64,000 nucleotides of DNA. Source: Sphingomonas caeni (GTDB lineage Bacteria; Pseudomonadota; Alphaproteobacteria; Sphingomonadales; Sphingomonadaceae). Position 1 is the stretch's first letter. Every line of letters begins with the position of its first letter. Of this stretch, positions 43,748-52,616 are shown piece by piece. The DNA lies in NCBI RefSeq assembly GCF_026013415.1, contig NZ_JAPDOK010000001.1:62001-126000 (forward strand), read 5' to 3'. The translations under genes were made by a program, and so were the position numbers. Below the pieces are notes generated by a model that searched no databases, had not been told where the DNA came from, and worked only from the letters and a program-made list of their open reading frames with translations.

Positions 43748-43951
43748 ATGCAGCATCAACGCGGCGCGGCCGCCGATTCCGATGTCGAAGCCTGGCACTG
43801 GCTGATCGATGCGATCGCCGCCGAGATCGCGGACGGCGCGCCGCATGATCCGAAGACGCTGGTCGCCCGTGTTGCGGCAAGGATCGCGACGGAGACGGGC
43901 GGCTATGGTCCCTATCTGCCGATGATGTTCGCCGATCCGCGCGAGGACTGA
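43748..43951 (+). CDS. Small conserved-looking protein, function unknown
   Basis: The 67-residue acidic protein has sensible helical segments (AWHWLIDAIAAEIADG, TLVARVAARIATETGG) and a ribosome site GAAGGCGGAG before the ATG. There is no signal or membrane segment. It sits 86 bp upstream of the type VI cargo genes but has no visible link to them; the exported effector would need a periplasmic immunity protein, which this is not. Confidence 0.6.
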   Translation: MQHQRGAAADSDVEAWHWLIDAIAAEIADGAPHDPKTLVARVAARIATETGGYGPYLPMMFADPRED

Positions 43952-44037
43952 CCCGGAATAGTTCGGGCAACACGCGTTGCTCTTGCCTTCGACTGCGATT
44001 ACCTTCGCCCGACTTCAACTGGCGGGCGGGTCATTAC

Positions 44038-44445
44038 TTGGGCAAACCGGCGGCACGGATCGGCGACATGCATAAATGCCCCGCGGTCAATCCGGGGCCG
44101 TCGCCGCATGTCGGCGGGCCGGTGGCGAAGGGATCGTCCAACGTCATTACCGGCGGTGCGCAGCAGGCGCGGGTGACCGACAAATGCGTGTGCAAGGGTC
44201 CGCCCGACGTGATCGTCAAGGGATCCGCGACCGTCCTCGTCAACGGCCTCCCCGCCGCCCGCCAGAGCGATTCGACCGCGCATGGCGGGAAGATCGTGGC
44301 GGGGTGCGCGACGGTGCTGATCGGGGATGCGGGGGGTGGCGGCGTGGCGGACATGGGCGCCGCGGACGGCTTCGCCCCGCCCGCGGACCCGCCCTGCCTG
44401 AAGGCGGGCTCGGCCTCGGGCTCACCCTTCATGCGGACCTCATGA
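44038..44445 (+). CDS. PAAR-domain spike-tip protein of a type VI secretion cargo module
   Basis: The 135-residue protein has the PAAR pattern: GKPAARIGDMHKCP at the N-terminus, SSNVITGGAQQARVTDKCVC, VKGSATVLVNGLPAARQSDS and IVAGCATVLIGDA. His and Cys residues at the repeat ends would bind the zinc at the tip. PAAR proteins cap the VgrG spike and carry effectors. The only in-frame start is TTG 44038. It ends in a Pro/Ala tail with no fused toxin; the following adaptor gene overlaps by four bases. Confidence 0.88.
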   Translation: MGKPAARIGDMHKCPAVNPGPSPHVGGPVAKGSSNVITGGAQQARVTDKCVCKGPPDVIVKGSATVLVNGLPAARQSDSTAHGGKIVAGCATVLIGDAGGGGVADMGAADGFAPPADPPCLKAGSASGSPFMRTS

Positions 44446-45329
44446 GCCAGCCGACGCTTCTGGAGGCGGTCACCGCCTTGCCGGGAGCCTGGTACGCAGT
44501 CGCCGACGGCGGCCATTTCGACGACCTGCCGGCGATGCTGACCGCGCGCGAGCTGGTCAACGTGCCCCTCTATCTCGAGGCGGCCAATCACGAGGGCGTA
44601 CGCGCTGGCCCGCACCTCGTCGCCCTCTATTCGCGCGCGCAGGTCGCGGCGCTGATCGCCCTGACCGAGGGCAAGCCGGCGCTAGCCTTCTGGTCCTGGC
44701 CCGGCCCCCTCGACGCAATCCGCCGCCACCTGCGCGGTCTCAACCTCGCCGAAATCCCGAACGAACGCCGCGCGGCGCCGGACGACGCGGCGTACGAGAC
44801 GGTACTGTTCCGCCACTGGGACCCGAATGTGCTAGCGGTGACGCTGCCGGTGTTGACGGTGGAACAGCGCAGCCGGTTCCTGGGCGATGCGGCGGGGCTG
44901 GCGTTCGACGCGAACGAATATGCCGGCGTAACGGTGGCGATGCGGCCGGAGGGGCTGCCGGGGAAGCCGCGGGGGATGCTGCGGTTTGAGGTGGGGCAGA
45001 TCGAGGGGATCACGGCGCGGCGGTTGGAGGCTTCGTATGGGCGGATTGCGAGCTATTTGCGCGAAGTCGCCCCGGAACAGACAGCAAAACTTACGGCCAT
45101 TTCACTTACCAATTTCGTGCACCGTTATGGTGACGATGCCGGTTCCCTTGGCCTTACATGGGAAAAAGACAGAGCTCGATGGTGCTACCTACAATTAGTT
45201 TCTGGTGAAATGCTCGGAGAAGATGCCCGCGTCCGATCGGCGCTATCTGACACAACTCCTCACAAGGCCTCGGTGAAGCTCCAGGCATTATTTAACGCCC
45301 TTGAACAACTTTTGCAGGAAGCAGCATGA
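44442..45329 (+). CDS. DUF4123 type VI effector adaptor (Tap-like), compositionally mosaic
   Basis: The 295-residue cytoplasmic protein starts with the DUF4123 opening (PGAWYAVADGGHFDDLPAML). It has the WSWPGPLDAIRRHLRGLN and LFRHWDPNVLAVTLPVLT blocks expected of adaptors that load effectors on the spike. Base composition changes inside the gene: 41/60 G+C at 44881-44940 against 31/60 at 45121-45180, with the switch near 45060 (about residue 206). The C-terminal part, which in such adaptors recognises the effector, therefore has the same foreign character as the effector gene. It overlaps both neighbours by four bases. Confidence 0.85.
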   Translation: MSQPTLLEAVTALPGAWYAVADGGHFDDLPAMLTARELVNVPLYLEAANHEGVRAGPHLVALYSRAQVAALIALTEGKPALAFWSWPGPLDAIRRHLRGLNLAEIPNERRAAPDDAAYETVLFRHWDPNVLAVTLPVLTVEQRSRFLGDAAGLAFDANEYAGVTVAMRPEGLPGKPRGMLRFEVGQIEGITARRLEASYGRIASYLREVAPEQTAKLTAISLTNFVHRYGDDAGSLGLTWEKDRARWCYLQLVSGEMLGEDARVRSALSDTTPHKASVKLQALFNALEQLLQEAA

Positions 45330-46123
45330 TGCCAATGCGGCTAGGTCCAGCGGAGGGTCCAAATCCATTCGCCGAACTTTTGGGGCGGCTTCTCGGACCG
45401 TTCATCCACCCAAGCGGGCAGGCAGGCCCCACCCCACAAGTGCCAATATCCCCCCTCCCCGTGGCTCCGGCTAATCAAATCTCAAAGGCAAACAGCAAAG
45501 CGGATACACCGACGGGATCCGTGAATCCAAATGCACCGTGTGCTAAATGTGAGAGCGCCATTGCGGACCCCTCCAAGATACTAGCGACCTACTTGCCATC
45601 CGGGCGAGCGGATGGTGGTCTACTCGCTTCTCAGCAGCGAGCGGGATCCCAACTCGAACTTCTCAAAAAATACTCCGCAACATTTGAGAGTATTGGAAAA
45701 AAGTATCAAATCCCCCCCGCGCTGTTGGCTGGCATTGCCAGTCGAGAGAGCGATTTAGGGTCCGGGTCAGGGCTAAAGGGTTGGAAGAGTGCAGCCAAGG
45801 GTAACGCAGGCTATGGCTTAATGCAAATTGACTTAGGAAAGCACCCGAACGCCTCATTGTCTGAACCCGACGGACCAACGAATGTTCGAGCTGCCGCCGA
45901 AATATTGAGCGGCAACATAAAAATTGTTGCCAAGCATCATCCTGACTGGACAGAACAACAAAAAATCCAGCGTGCGGTAGCGCTTTATAATGGCGACAAA
46001 ACGGGGCCGGATTTTGTTAGAACGCCCCAAAATATAGACGCAGGCACTACAGGAGGCGATTACTCCAATGATGTTTGGGGACGATCTCAGTATTTTGCCG
46101 AACACTGGCCAGAACCGCAATAA
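45326..46123 (+). CDS. Goose-type (GH23) lysozyme effector of type VI secretion
   Basis: The 265-residue protein has a Pro/Ser-rich N-terminal arm (1-70), a CAKC pair (72-75), and a goose-lysozyme-like domain from about 105 to the end. Landmarks are IPPALLAGIASRESDLGS with catalytic Glu141, GYGLMQIDLGKHP, AVALYNGDKTGPDF, and DAGTTGGDYSNDVWGRSQYF, which follow the goose lysozyme order closely. It should cleave peptidoglycan in the periplasm of a target cell. No signal peptide is present, as expected for a spike-delivered toxin. Low G+C (24/60 at 45661-45720). No immunity gene follows; convergent nadA starts its 3' end 26 bp on. Confidence 0.88.
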   Translation: MMPMRLGPAEGPNPFAELLGRLLGPFIHPSGQAGPTPQVPISPLPVAPANQISKANSKADTPTGSVNPNAPCAKCESAIADPSKILATYLPSGRADGGLLASQQRAGSQLELLKKYSATFESIGKKYQIPPALLAGIASRESDLGSGSGLKGWKSAAKGNAGYGLMQIDLGKHPNASLSEPDGPTNVRAAAEILSGNIKIVAKHHPDWTEQQKIQRAVALYNGDKTGPDFVRTPQNIDAGTTGGDYSNDVWGRSQYFAEHWPEPQ

Positions 46124-46149
46124 TTTTGACGTCCCAATCTCTCTCCTCC

Positions 46150-47145
46150 CTAAATCGCCCCCAAATCCCCCCACCCCACCGTCCCGCCAGCCATCGCCAG
46201 CATCCGGTCCAAACTCCGCTTCGCCTTGAGCCGCAGCCCCTCCTCGATCTCGATCCGCGGCTCCAGATCCCGCAGCGCCACGTAGAGCTTCTCCATCGTA
46301 TTCAGCGCCATGTACGGGCAGATATTGCAGTTGCAGTTCCCGTCCGCGCCGGGCGCGCCGATGAAGGTCTTTTCCGGCACCGCCTTTTCCATCTGGTGGA
46401 TGATGTGCGGCTCGGTCGCGACGATCAGCGTGTCGCCCGGGAAACTCTTCGCGAACTCCAGGATGCCGCTGGTCGATCCGACATAATCGGCATGGTCGAT
46501 CACATGCGGCGGGCACTCCGGATGCGCCGCGACGGGAGCTTCCGGATGCTGCGCCTTGAGCTTGAGCAGTTCGGTCTCGCTGAAGGCCTCATGGACGATG
46601 CACACGCCCGGCCAGAGCAGCATGTCGCGCCCCATCTTGCGGTTGATGTATCCGCCCAGATGCTTGTCGGGCCCGAAGATGATCTTCTGATCCATCGGGA
46701 TCTGGCTGAGTATCTTCTCCGCCGACGAGCTGGTGACGATGACGTCGCTCAGCGCCTTCACCTCCACCGAGCAGTTGATATAGGTCAGCGCGATATGATC
46801 GGGATGCTGCGCGCGGAACGCCGCGAACTGATCGGGCGGGCAGCTGTCTTCCAGCGAGCAGCCGGCATTCATGTCGGGCAGCACGACGATCTTCTCCGGC
46901 GACAGCACCTTCGCCGTCTCGGCCATGAAGCGCACCCCGCAAAAGGCGATCACATCGGCATCGGTATCCGCGGCCTTGCGGCTGAGGTCGAGGCTGTCGC
47001 CGACAAAGTCCGCCAGGTCCTGGATCTCGGGCTTCTGGTAATAATGCGCGAGGATGACGGCGTTGCGCTCCTTGCGCAGCCGGTCGATCTCGGCGCGGAG
47101 ATCGAGCCCCGCCAGGCTTCCGCCGATACCCTTGCGCGCGTCCAT
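46150..47145 (-). CDS. nadA: Quinolinate synthase
   Basis: The 331-residue enzyme has the three-fold NadA layout with cluster cysteines in DMNAGCSLEDSC, SEC-type AHPECPP and NCNCNICPYM, plus NAVILAHYYQKPEIQD and VSG-like YVGSTSGIL. It condenses iminoaspartate with dihydroxyacetone phosphate to quinolinate using a [4Fe-4S] cluster. The start at 47145 has the ribosome site AAGGAGGGT. nadC is 8 kb away and nadB is not in the window. Confidence 0.95.
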   Translation of the reverse strand: MDARKGIGGSLAGLDLRAEIDRLRKERNAVILAHYYQKPEIQDLADFVGDSLDLSRKAADTDADVIAFCGVRFMAETAKVLSPEKIVVLPDMNAGCSLEDSCPPDQFAAFRAQHPDHIALTYINCSVEVKALSDVIVTSSSAEKILSQIPMDQKIIFGPDKHLGGYINRKMGRDMLLWPGVCIVHEAFSETELLKLKAQHPEAPVAAHPECPPHVIDHADYVGSTSGILEFAKSFPGDTLIVATEPHIIHQMEKAVPEKTFIGAPGADGNCNCNICPYMALNTMEKLYVALRDLEPRIEIEEGLRLKAKRSLDRMLAMAGGTVGWGDLGAI

Positions 47146-47194
47146 AGCTACCCTCCTTGCCGGGCCCCGCACATGGCCCCGCGCGGGCGCGGGA

Positions 47195-47971
47195 TCAAGG
47201 CATAGCTGGTGGCGGCGGATAATCGAGCGGGGCGATCGCCGCGCCCGGCGTGCCCGCCGCCACCGCGCGATAGATGGCGTCGCCGACCGGGCTATAGGTA
47301 ATCGCTTCGGTCAGCAGCACCGATGCGATCATCACGGCGAGGCCCCAGAACCAGGCCGGATGGACCGCGCCGGTGCGCCGCCGGTCGGCGATCATCCCGA
47401 TCACCGGGAAGATCAGCGTCGGCAGGATTGCCGCCTCATAGGCCCAGGGCATCAGGAGCGGCAACGGCAGCAGCCGCCCGAACGCGGGGCCCATCAGCAC
47501 CGCCATGCCGCAATAGTGCAGCCGCCGGTGCCAGTCGGTCCGCCGCCGCAGCGCGATCGCCGCCCAGGTCAGCCCGGCAAAGGTGAGCAGCATCACCGAA
47601 TCGAAGACCAGGAAGCCGAGCGGGGTGAAGAAGAAGGGCACCCCACCCTGCTGGATCGACGCCACCGCCACCATCGTGCCGAGCACGATCATCAGCGCGA
47701 TCCACCCCGCCCCTATCCAGCCGAGCGCACGGTGCAGCGCCATCGATCCGCGCGAGACCAGCAGGTTCTGGAGCACATAGATCACGATCCAGCCCATGAA
47801 GACCACCGCATGGGCATGGACCAGCAGCGGCCGGGCGAAGGTCGAGCGGCCCATGGCGAGGTTGACGCTGAAGGCGGTGAACACCAGCGCCATCATCGTC
47901 AGCGCCATGATCAGGAAGAAGCGTTCGTCGCTGCGCGCCGTCTGCGGCGCGGTTTCAGCAAGCGTGGCCAT
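47195..47971 (-). CDS. Multi-pass membrane protein, function unknown
   Basis: The 258-residue protein has seven likely membrane helices between residues 18 and 235. Histidines fall at helix positions that could bind haem or metal (LVHAHAVVFMGWIVIYVLQN, LHRALGWIGAGW, WHRRLHYCGM), a pattern also seen in DUF2306-like and cytochrome-b561-like membrane proteins. No motif decides the matter. The Pro-rich C-terminus is outside the membrane. nadA lies 49 bp downstream on the same strand. Confidence 0.75.
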   Translation of the reverse strand: MATLAETAPQTARSDERFFLIMALTMMALVFTAFSVNLAMGRSTFARPLLVHAHAVVFMGWIVIYVLQNLLVSRGSMALHRALGWIGAGWIALMIVLGTMVAVASIQQGGVPFFFTPLGFLVFDSVMLLTFAGLTWAAIALRRRTDWHRRLHYCGMAVLMGPAFGRLLPLPLLMPWAYEAAILPTLIFPVIGMIADRRRTGAVHPAWFWGLAVMIASVLLTEAITYSPVGDAIYRAVAAGTPGAAIAPLDYPPPPAMP

Positions 47972-48043
47972 CGGTCGTCCCCCAAAGAGAGCCCCGAAGC
48001 CCCATGCCCCGGCGGCGCCGTCACCCGGCGCCGGCCGGGTGCC

Positions 48044-48781
48044 TCACCAGCGATTGGACAGCACGTCCTCCGGACGCCGGGATTCGTCCCAGCGCTCGGT
48101 CGGCTTGCCCACCTCGTCGAGGAACTTGACCTCGACCGTGGCCTGAACGCCGACTGCGCGCAGCGGCATCAGGAAGCTGTTCTCCACCGCGCGCCGTGTC
48201 GCCTGCCGTGCCAGCCGCATATACATCGGCGAGCGCGCCTGGCGCAGCAACTCCTCCTGCCCAGCCTTGCGGTTGGCATCGTCGAGCAATTGCTCGGCGT
48301 CAGTGAATGTCATCAATATACCGCCGTTACCGTAGGATCGGATGCCGTCGATGTTCACTTCGGGCCCGATCACCTCGATCGGGGGCAGCACCAGGGTGAG
48401 CTTGCGCGTCGCGGGGTCCCATGTGAGGTCGCGATCGCTCAGCTTCGACAGGTCGACCTCGTAGCGCACCGTCCCGGGCATGATCATCGTCTTCTGTGCG
48501 GTCAGCCCGAGCCGCGTCTGTTTCGAGGTGACCACCGCGACATAGCTTCCCGAAAAGGTCGTCAGCCGGTTCTGCTCGCGCAGCCCCTGCAGGCTCGATT
48601 GCGCGACCGTCACCGGATCGGGACCGCCCATGAAGCTGCCGCGGATGCGGTCGCCCAGATACCAGAAGCCCGCGCCGATCGCCGCGAGGATCAGGATCAG
48701 CGCGAGCGCCGCCTTGAGGCAGCCCCAGCCGCCGCCGCGCCGCCGATCGATGTCGCGCTCGCTCACGCCGCCATCCTCCAT
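48044..48781 (-). CDS. DUF4230 family membrane-anchored protein
   Basis: The 245-residue protein has a short basic cytoplasmic start, one membrane helix (about 23-43) and a periplasmic domain. The sequence SSLQGLREQNRLTTFSGSYVAVV and the VRYEVDLSKLSDRDLTWD strand pattern match DUF4230. Function unknown. Its start overlaps the end of the upstream MBL-fold gene by 19 bp, so the pair is co-translated. Confidence 0.8.
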   Translation of the reverse strand: MEDGGVSERDIDRRRGGGWGCLKAALALILILAAIGAGFWYLGDRIRGSFMGGPDPVTVAQSSLQGLREQNRLTTFSGSYVAVVTSKQTRLGLTAQKTMIMPGTVRYEVDLSKLSDRDLTWDPATRKLTLVLPPIEVIGPEVNIDGIRSYGNGGILMTFTDAEQLLDDANRKAGQEELLRQARSPMYMRLARQATRRAVENSFLMPLRAVGVQATVEVKFLDEVGKPTERWDESRRPEDVLSNRW

Positions 48782-49620
48782 TGCTCGCCCTCCCCCTCAA
48801 CGATCCCGCGCGCCTTGAGATCAATCAAGTGCGCGAGCACCGAGCGTCCGGCGGCGCCGGTCAGCCGCGGATCGAGCCCAGCATACATGCGCGCAACCAT
48901 CTCCGGAATGGCGCCCGTGCCGGCCCGGAGCAGGCGGAGGATCTGCCCCTCGCGCTGCCTGCGGTGGCCGATCAGCCCGCGCACGAAGCGCTGGGGCCGG
49001 CCGATCTGCTCGCCATGCGCGGGGTAATAGACGGTGTCGGCGCGGCCCATGAGCTTGTCGAGGCTCGCCATATAGTCGGCCATGTCGCCATCGGGCGGCG
49101 CGACCACCGTGGTCGACCAGCCCATCACATGATCCCCGGTGAACAGCGCGCCATTCTCGCGCAGCGCGTAGCAGAGATGGTTCGAGGTATGCCCGGGCGT
49201 CGCCACCGCCTCGATCGTCCAGCCGGTGCCGGTGACGGTCTCGCCGTCGGTCAGCACCCGGTCCGGCGCGTAATCCTTGTCGAACGCCGCGTCGGCGCGC
49301 GGCCCCGCATCGGCGAGCGTGAGCGGCGCGCATCCGATAATCGGCGCACCGGTAAGCGCCTTGAGCGGCGCCGCCGCCGGACTATGATCGCGGTGCGTGT
49401 GCGTGCACATGATCGCGACGACGGGCCGCCCCGCGATCGCCTTCACCAGGGCATCGAGATGCGCGGGCTCATCCGGCCCGGGATCGATCACCGCGACGTC
49501 GCCGGCCCCCACCACATAGGTCTGGGTGCCCGTATAGGTATAAGGCGAGGGATTGGGCGCCAGTACGCGCGCCACCAGCGGATCGAGCGCTTGCGCCACG
49601 CCGGTCGGTGCATCGATCAT
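48763..49620 (-). CDS. MBL-fold metallohydrolase, LACTB2-like
   Basis: The 285-residue protein has the metallo-beta-lactamase-fold motif CTHTHRDHSPA, then TPGHTSNH, FTGDHVMGW and the fourth ligand in YYPAHGEQI. A C-terminal winged-helix-like tail follows (RQREGQILRLLRAGTGAIP), as in the LACTB2 group of hydrolases and nucleases. It is not expected to be a true beta-lactamase. MIDAPTG at 49620 is the preferred start. It lies between a TonB-dependent receptor gene and DUF4230. Confidence 0.85.
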   Translation of the reverse strand: MIDAPTGVAQALDPLVARVLAPNPSPYTYTGTQTYVVGAGDVAVIDPGPDEPAHLDALVKAIAGRPVVAIMCTHTHRDHSPAAAPLKALTGAPIIGCAPLTLADAGPRADAAFDKDYAPDRVLTDGETVTGTGWTIEAVATPGHTSNHLCYALRENGALFTGDHVMGWSTTVVAPPDGDMADYMASLDKLMGRADTVYYPAHGEQIGRPQRFVRGLIGHRRQREGQILRLLRAGTGAIPEMVARMYAGLDPRLTGAAGRSVLAHLIDLKARGIVEGEGEQWRMAA

Positions 49621-49688
49621 GAAGGGGATGTGGCGGGTTACGTGCGGAGGCGCAAGGGCTTGAGGGAAGGGCGCGCCCGGGCAAGCTC

Positions 49689-52307
49689 CTAGAATCGATA
49701 GCCGAGGCGGAACTGCACGCGCCGCGGCTGCGTGATCATATTGGCCCCGATCCGCGCCGGGTCGAGCGGATCGGTGCTGCTGTAGAAATTGTCGAAATCG
49801 CTGAAATTCTTGTTGTTGAACGCGTTGAGGACATCGAGTGCGATCTCCACCTGATGCCGGCCGAACAGGTTCTGCCGGTTCGACACCGTCAGATTGACCT
49901 CGCAAAAGGCGAACAGCCCCCCGATGCAGTTCTTCTCCGGATAGGCCGAGGTGAGCCGGAGCTGGTCGACCCCGAAGCCCCGCGTTGCATCGATCACCTG
50001 ATAGGCCTGGCCGCTGCCGAGCTGGGTGAAGGTCGCGAGCTGGAAGCCGTACGGCAGATCGACCATGCCGGCGATGACGATCCGGTGGCGCTCGTCGCCG
50101 GCGCGCGGGCGCCAGCCATAAGTGTCGGGGGTCAGCCCATCGAGGCTGAACAGGTCGCCGCCATTCTGCTCGCCCTTCGACAGCGTGTAGACCAGGTTCA
50201 GCCCCCAGCCCGAGGCCGGGGTGTAGCGTTTGTCGAGCGTGACATAGAGCGCCTTGTAGCGGGTATCGAGCCCGTCATAGCCGATGATCGCGTTGGAATA
50301 GCCGAACGCCGCGATCGGCGCATTGTCGCAGCAATCGCCAAGGCCGTTGCTCCGCCGCGTTCCCCACAAATGGGTATAGCCGTTGCGCCCGCGGATATAG
50401 GCCCCCGTCACCGATGCCTGCCACGCGCCGAACCGGTGGCGGATGCCCAGGCTGAACTGGTCGTCGACCGGGGGGCGCGCATCGTTCTTGACCGCGAACA
50501 GCTCGCGCTGGCCGGTCTGTGCGCTGGCGCTCAGCGTCAGCAGGCCCGCGCGGGTGAGGTAGCTCGGATTCCACATCACCGTCGGCTGGCCGTTTCGCGG
50601 CGCGCCATTGGCCGAGAAGCGGAAGGTGCCGATCGAGGTCAGCGCGCGCAATCGCTCGTCGACGGTGTTGGTGAAGGCATTGCGGTCATAATAGCGCCCG
50701 GCCGCGCCGAAGATCACCGTCGCGCCATCGCCCGACAGATCATAGGAAAAGCCGATCCGCGGCGCGAAGGCGCCCGTGAAGGGCGGGCGCTGATGGCCGT
50801 CGGTGATGTAGTTTTCGGGATCGAAATAATAGGGCCTGGGCAGTGCCCGCAGCGCCGCCGCGGCGGACGCGGGCGTCACATAGTCGTTGTCGAAAGCGTT
50901 GGTCTCATAATCCCAGCGCAGGCCGAGATTGAACTGCAGCCGGCCGGTCACGTCCCAATCGTCCTGAACGTAGACGCCCAATTGGGTGTTGCTGCTGTCG
51001 ATCCGCGACGGGGCGAGCGCGAGCTGCGCTTCCGCCGGAAAGGCGAAGCTCAGATTGTTGCCCGCATCCTGGAAAAAGGAATAGCGCGGCTGGTCGAACG
51101 TCCGGTTGTCGAAGGCGATATCGGTCACCTCGACGCGCGCGCCGAGCTTGATGACATGGCCCGCGAGGCCGGTGAAGCTCAGGTCGTCGCGGACCGTGTA
51201 GCTTTGCTGCCGTTCGTCGCGGTACGAATCGCGCCCGCCAAAGGTGATGACGCCCAGATAGGAGAATTGCGGCTGATCGGGATGGAGCGAGCGGGGGTTG
51301 AACCGATAATCGAGAAAGGACGCGCCGAATTCGTTGGCGAACGCCCCGCCGCGATAACGCCAGTTGAGCAGGAGCGTATCGACCCGGTTGCGCCGGTTCT
51401 CGGCGGACTCATAGGCGGTGGTGCCGCCGAAGGTCCGGATGTCGCCTTCCTCACGGCGGCTGAACGACAGGTCGAAACGCTGGCGGTCGTCTGGGGTGAA
51501 GGTCAGCTTGCCGAAATAGAAGTCGCTGCGGAACGGACTCGTGAACGAACCCTCGAGATCGCCGATCCGCCGGCCAGAAGAGGCCTCGACCGCCGCGCGC
51601 TGCGCCGGGGTTCCGCCCGCAACCACATTCTGCGCGCGGTCCTGGTCATTGCCTTCATAGGCGGCGAAGAAGAACAGCTGGTCCCTGACGATCGGCCCGC
51701 CGAGCGCGGCGCCATATTGCCGCCGCTGGAATGCGGGCTCGGGCTGGTTCCGAAGCTTGTCGAGATAGGATGTCTCGGCGAATTCCCGGCCGGTATATTG
51801 GCCGAAGGCCTCGGCCCGGAATTCGTTGCCGCCCGATTTGGTGACCGCGGTGACGATCGCGGCGCCCGCCTCGCCATATTCGGCCTTGTAGTTCTGCGTC
51901 AGGACCCGGAATTGCTGCACGGCGATCTGGCCGAAGGGGCTGCCGCGACTGCCCTGCTGCCCGGCGATGCCGCCGTCGCGCAGCTGGTTCTTGAAGCTCA
52001 TGCCGTCGATCAGGAGATTGACCTGGCTCGCGGTCGAGGCGCCCGAGGTGATGCCCCGGTCGGTGTCGCTGTCGCTGAAGCGCACCCCCGGGGCGAGCGC
52101 CGCGAAAGACAGGAAATTGCGGTCGGTCTGCGGCAGGCGCTGGATCTGGTCGGGGCCGACATCGGTCGCGACTTCGCTGGTGCGCATCTCGTCGAGGACG
52201 GTCTCGTCCTGCGTCGGGGCGGTCACCTGTGCCGATGCCGATCCCGGCAAGAACACGGCACCGCCCGCGAGCATCGTCGCGGCCGCGAATGAGACTTTCC
52301 ACGCCAT
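49689..52307 (-). CDS. TonB-dependent outer-membrane receptor, Oar-like
   Basis: The 872-residue protein has a signal peptide (cleavage after GSASA), then a plug domain (VGPDQIQRLPQTDRNFLSFA, QVNLLIDGMSF, VTKSGGNEFRAEAFG). A 22-strand type barrel ends in RRVQFRLGYRF, with the terminal Phe needed for outer-membrane assembly. The barrel, with ALGGPIVRDQLFFFAAYEG, matches the Oar group. The usual N-terminal carboxypeptidase-regulatory domain of Oar is missing and no clear TonB box is seen. The ligand is unknown. A 309-bp gap lies upstream. Confidence 0.88.
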   Translation of the reverse strand: MAWKVSFAAATMLAGGAVFLPGSASAQVTAPTQDETVLDEMRTSEVATDVGPDQIQRLPQTDRNFLSFAALAPGVRFSDSDTDRGITSGASTASQVNLLIDGMSFKNQLRDGGIAGQQGSRGSPFGQIAVQQFRVLTQNYKAEYGEAGAAIVTAVTKSGGNEFRAEAFGQYTGREFAETSYLDKLRNQPEPAFQRRQYGAALGGPIVRDQLFFFAAYEGNDQDRAQNVVAGGTPAQRAAVEASSGRRIGDLEGSFTSPFRSDFYFGKLTFTPDDRQRFDLSFSRREEGDIRTFGGTTAYESAENRRNRVDTLLLNWRYRGGAFANEFGASFLDYRFNPRSLHPDQPQFSYLGVITFGGRDSYRDERQQSYTVRDDLSFTGLAGHVIKLGARVEVTDIAFDNRTFDQPRYSFFQDAGNNLSFAFPAEAQLALAPSRIDSSNTQLGVYVQDDWDVTGRLQFNLGLRWDYETNAFDNDYVTPASAAAALRALPRPYYFDPENYITDGHQRPPFTGAFAPRIGFSYDLSGDGATVIFGAAGRYYDRNAFTNTVDERLRALTSIGTFRFSANGAPRNGQPTVMWNPSYLTRAGLLTLSASAQTGQRELFAVKNDARPPVDDQFSLGIRHRFGAWQASVTGAYIRGRNGYTHLWGTRRSNGLGDCCDNAPIAAFGYSNAIIGYDGLDTRYKALYVTLDKRYTPASGWGLNLVYTLSKGEQNGGDLFSLDGLTPDTYGWRPRAGDERHRIVIAGMVDLPYGFQLATFTQLGSGQAYQVIDATRGFGVDQLRLTSAYPEKNCIGGLFAFCEVNLTVSNRQNLFGRHQVEIALDVLNAFNNKNFSDFDNFYSSTDPLDPARIGANMITQPRRVQFRLGYRF

Positions 52308-52616
52308 GGCTTTGCGCCCCCTTGTTCCCCACAGCGCCGTAAGCGGCTTCGCGTTGACAAACTGTGCATCGCGATCGCCCGTTCGAAGCATTGGTGCGGA
52401 GTGAAATTCCTTGATCGGGATTAACCCGTCGCACCGCAAACTACCATGCCGGATGCGGAACGACTCCATTCTTTCGCGTGCACCCACCATAGACAGCGGC
52501 TTTGCAGCCCGCCCCAAAGACCACGGGGCCGGCCACGAAGGAGAGTGGCCGGCCCCGCTTAGAGGCGTTCGCAAAAGGGGCAGATGTGAACGCCTCCCCC
52601 ACTCGGGGAAGGACGA
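52308..52616 (-). other. 309-bp gap upstream of the TonB-dependent receptor gene, with hairpin
   Basis: A perfect 12-bp stem (52525-52536 and 52545-52556, GGGGCCGGCCAC/GTGGCCGGCCCC) lies 61 bp after the stop of the M56 gene and is its probable transcript end, although no T-run follows. The remaining about 200 bp should hold the promoter of the receptor gene. No gene is seen in either strand. Confidence 0.55.

Noticed and set aside
43748..43951. Immunity gene for the lysozyme effector
   Set aside because: The product has no export signal, while the effector acts in the periplasm; its position upstream and high-GC codon use also do not match the effector.
48763..49620. Beta-lactamase controlled by the nearby BlaI/M56 pair
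   Set aside because: The MBL protein is LACTB2-like with a winged-helix tail and no signal peptide, and it is not in the BlaI operon.
49854..52292. 812-codon open frame on the plus strand opposite the TonB-dependent receptor
   Set aside because: It is Arg/Ala/Gly-rich with no domain or signal, a typical shadow of a high-GC gene. The minus-strand receptor has clear plug and barrel motifs.
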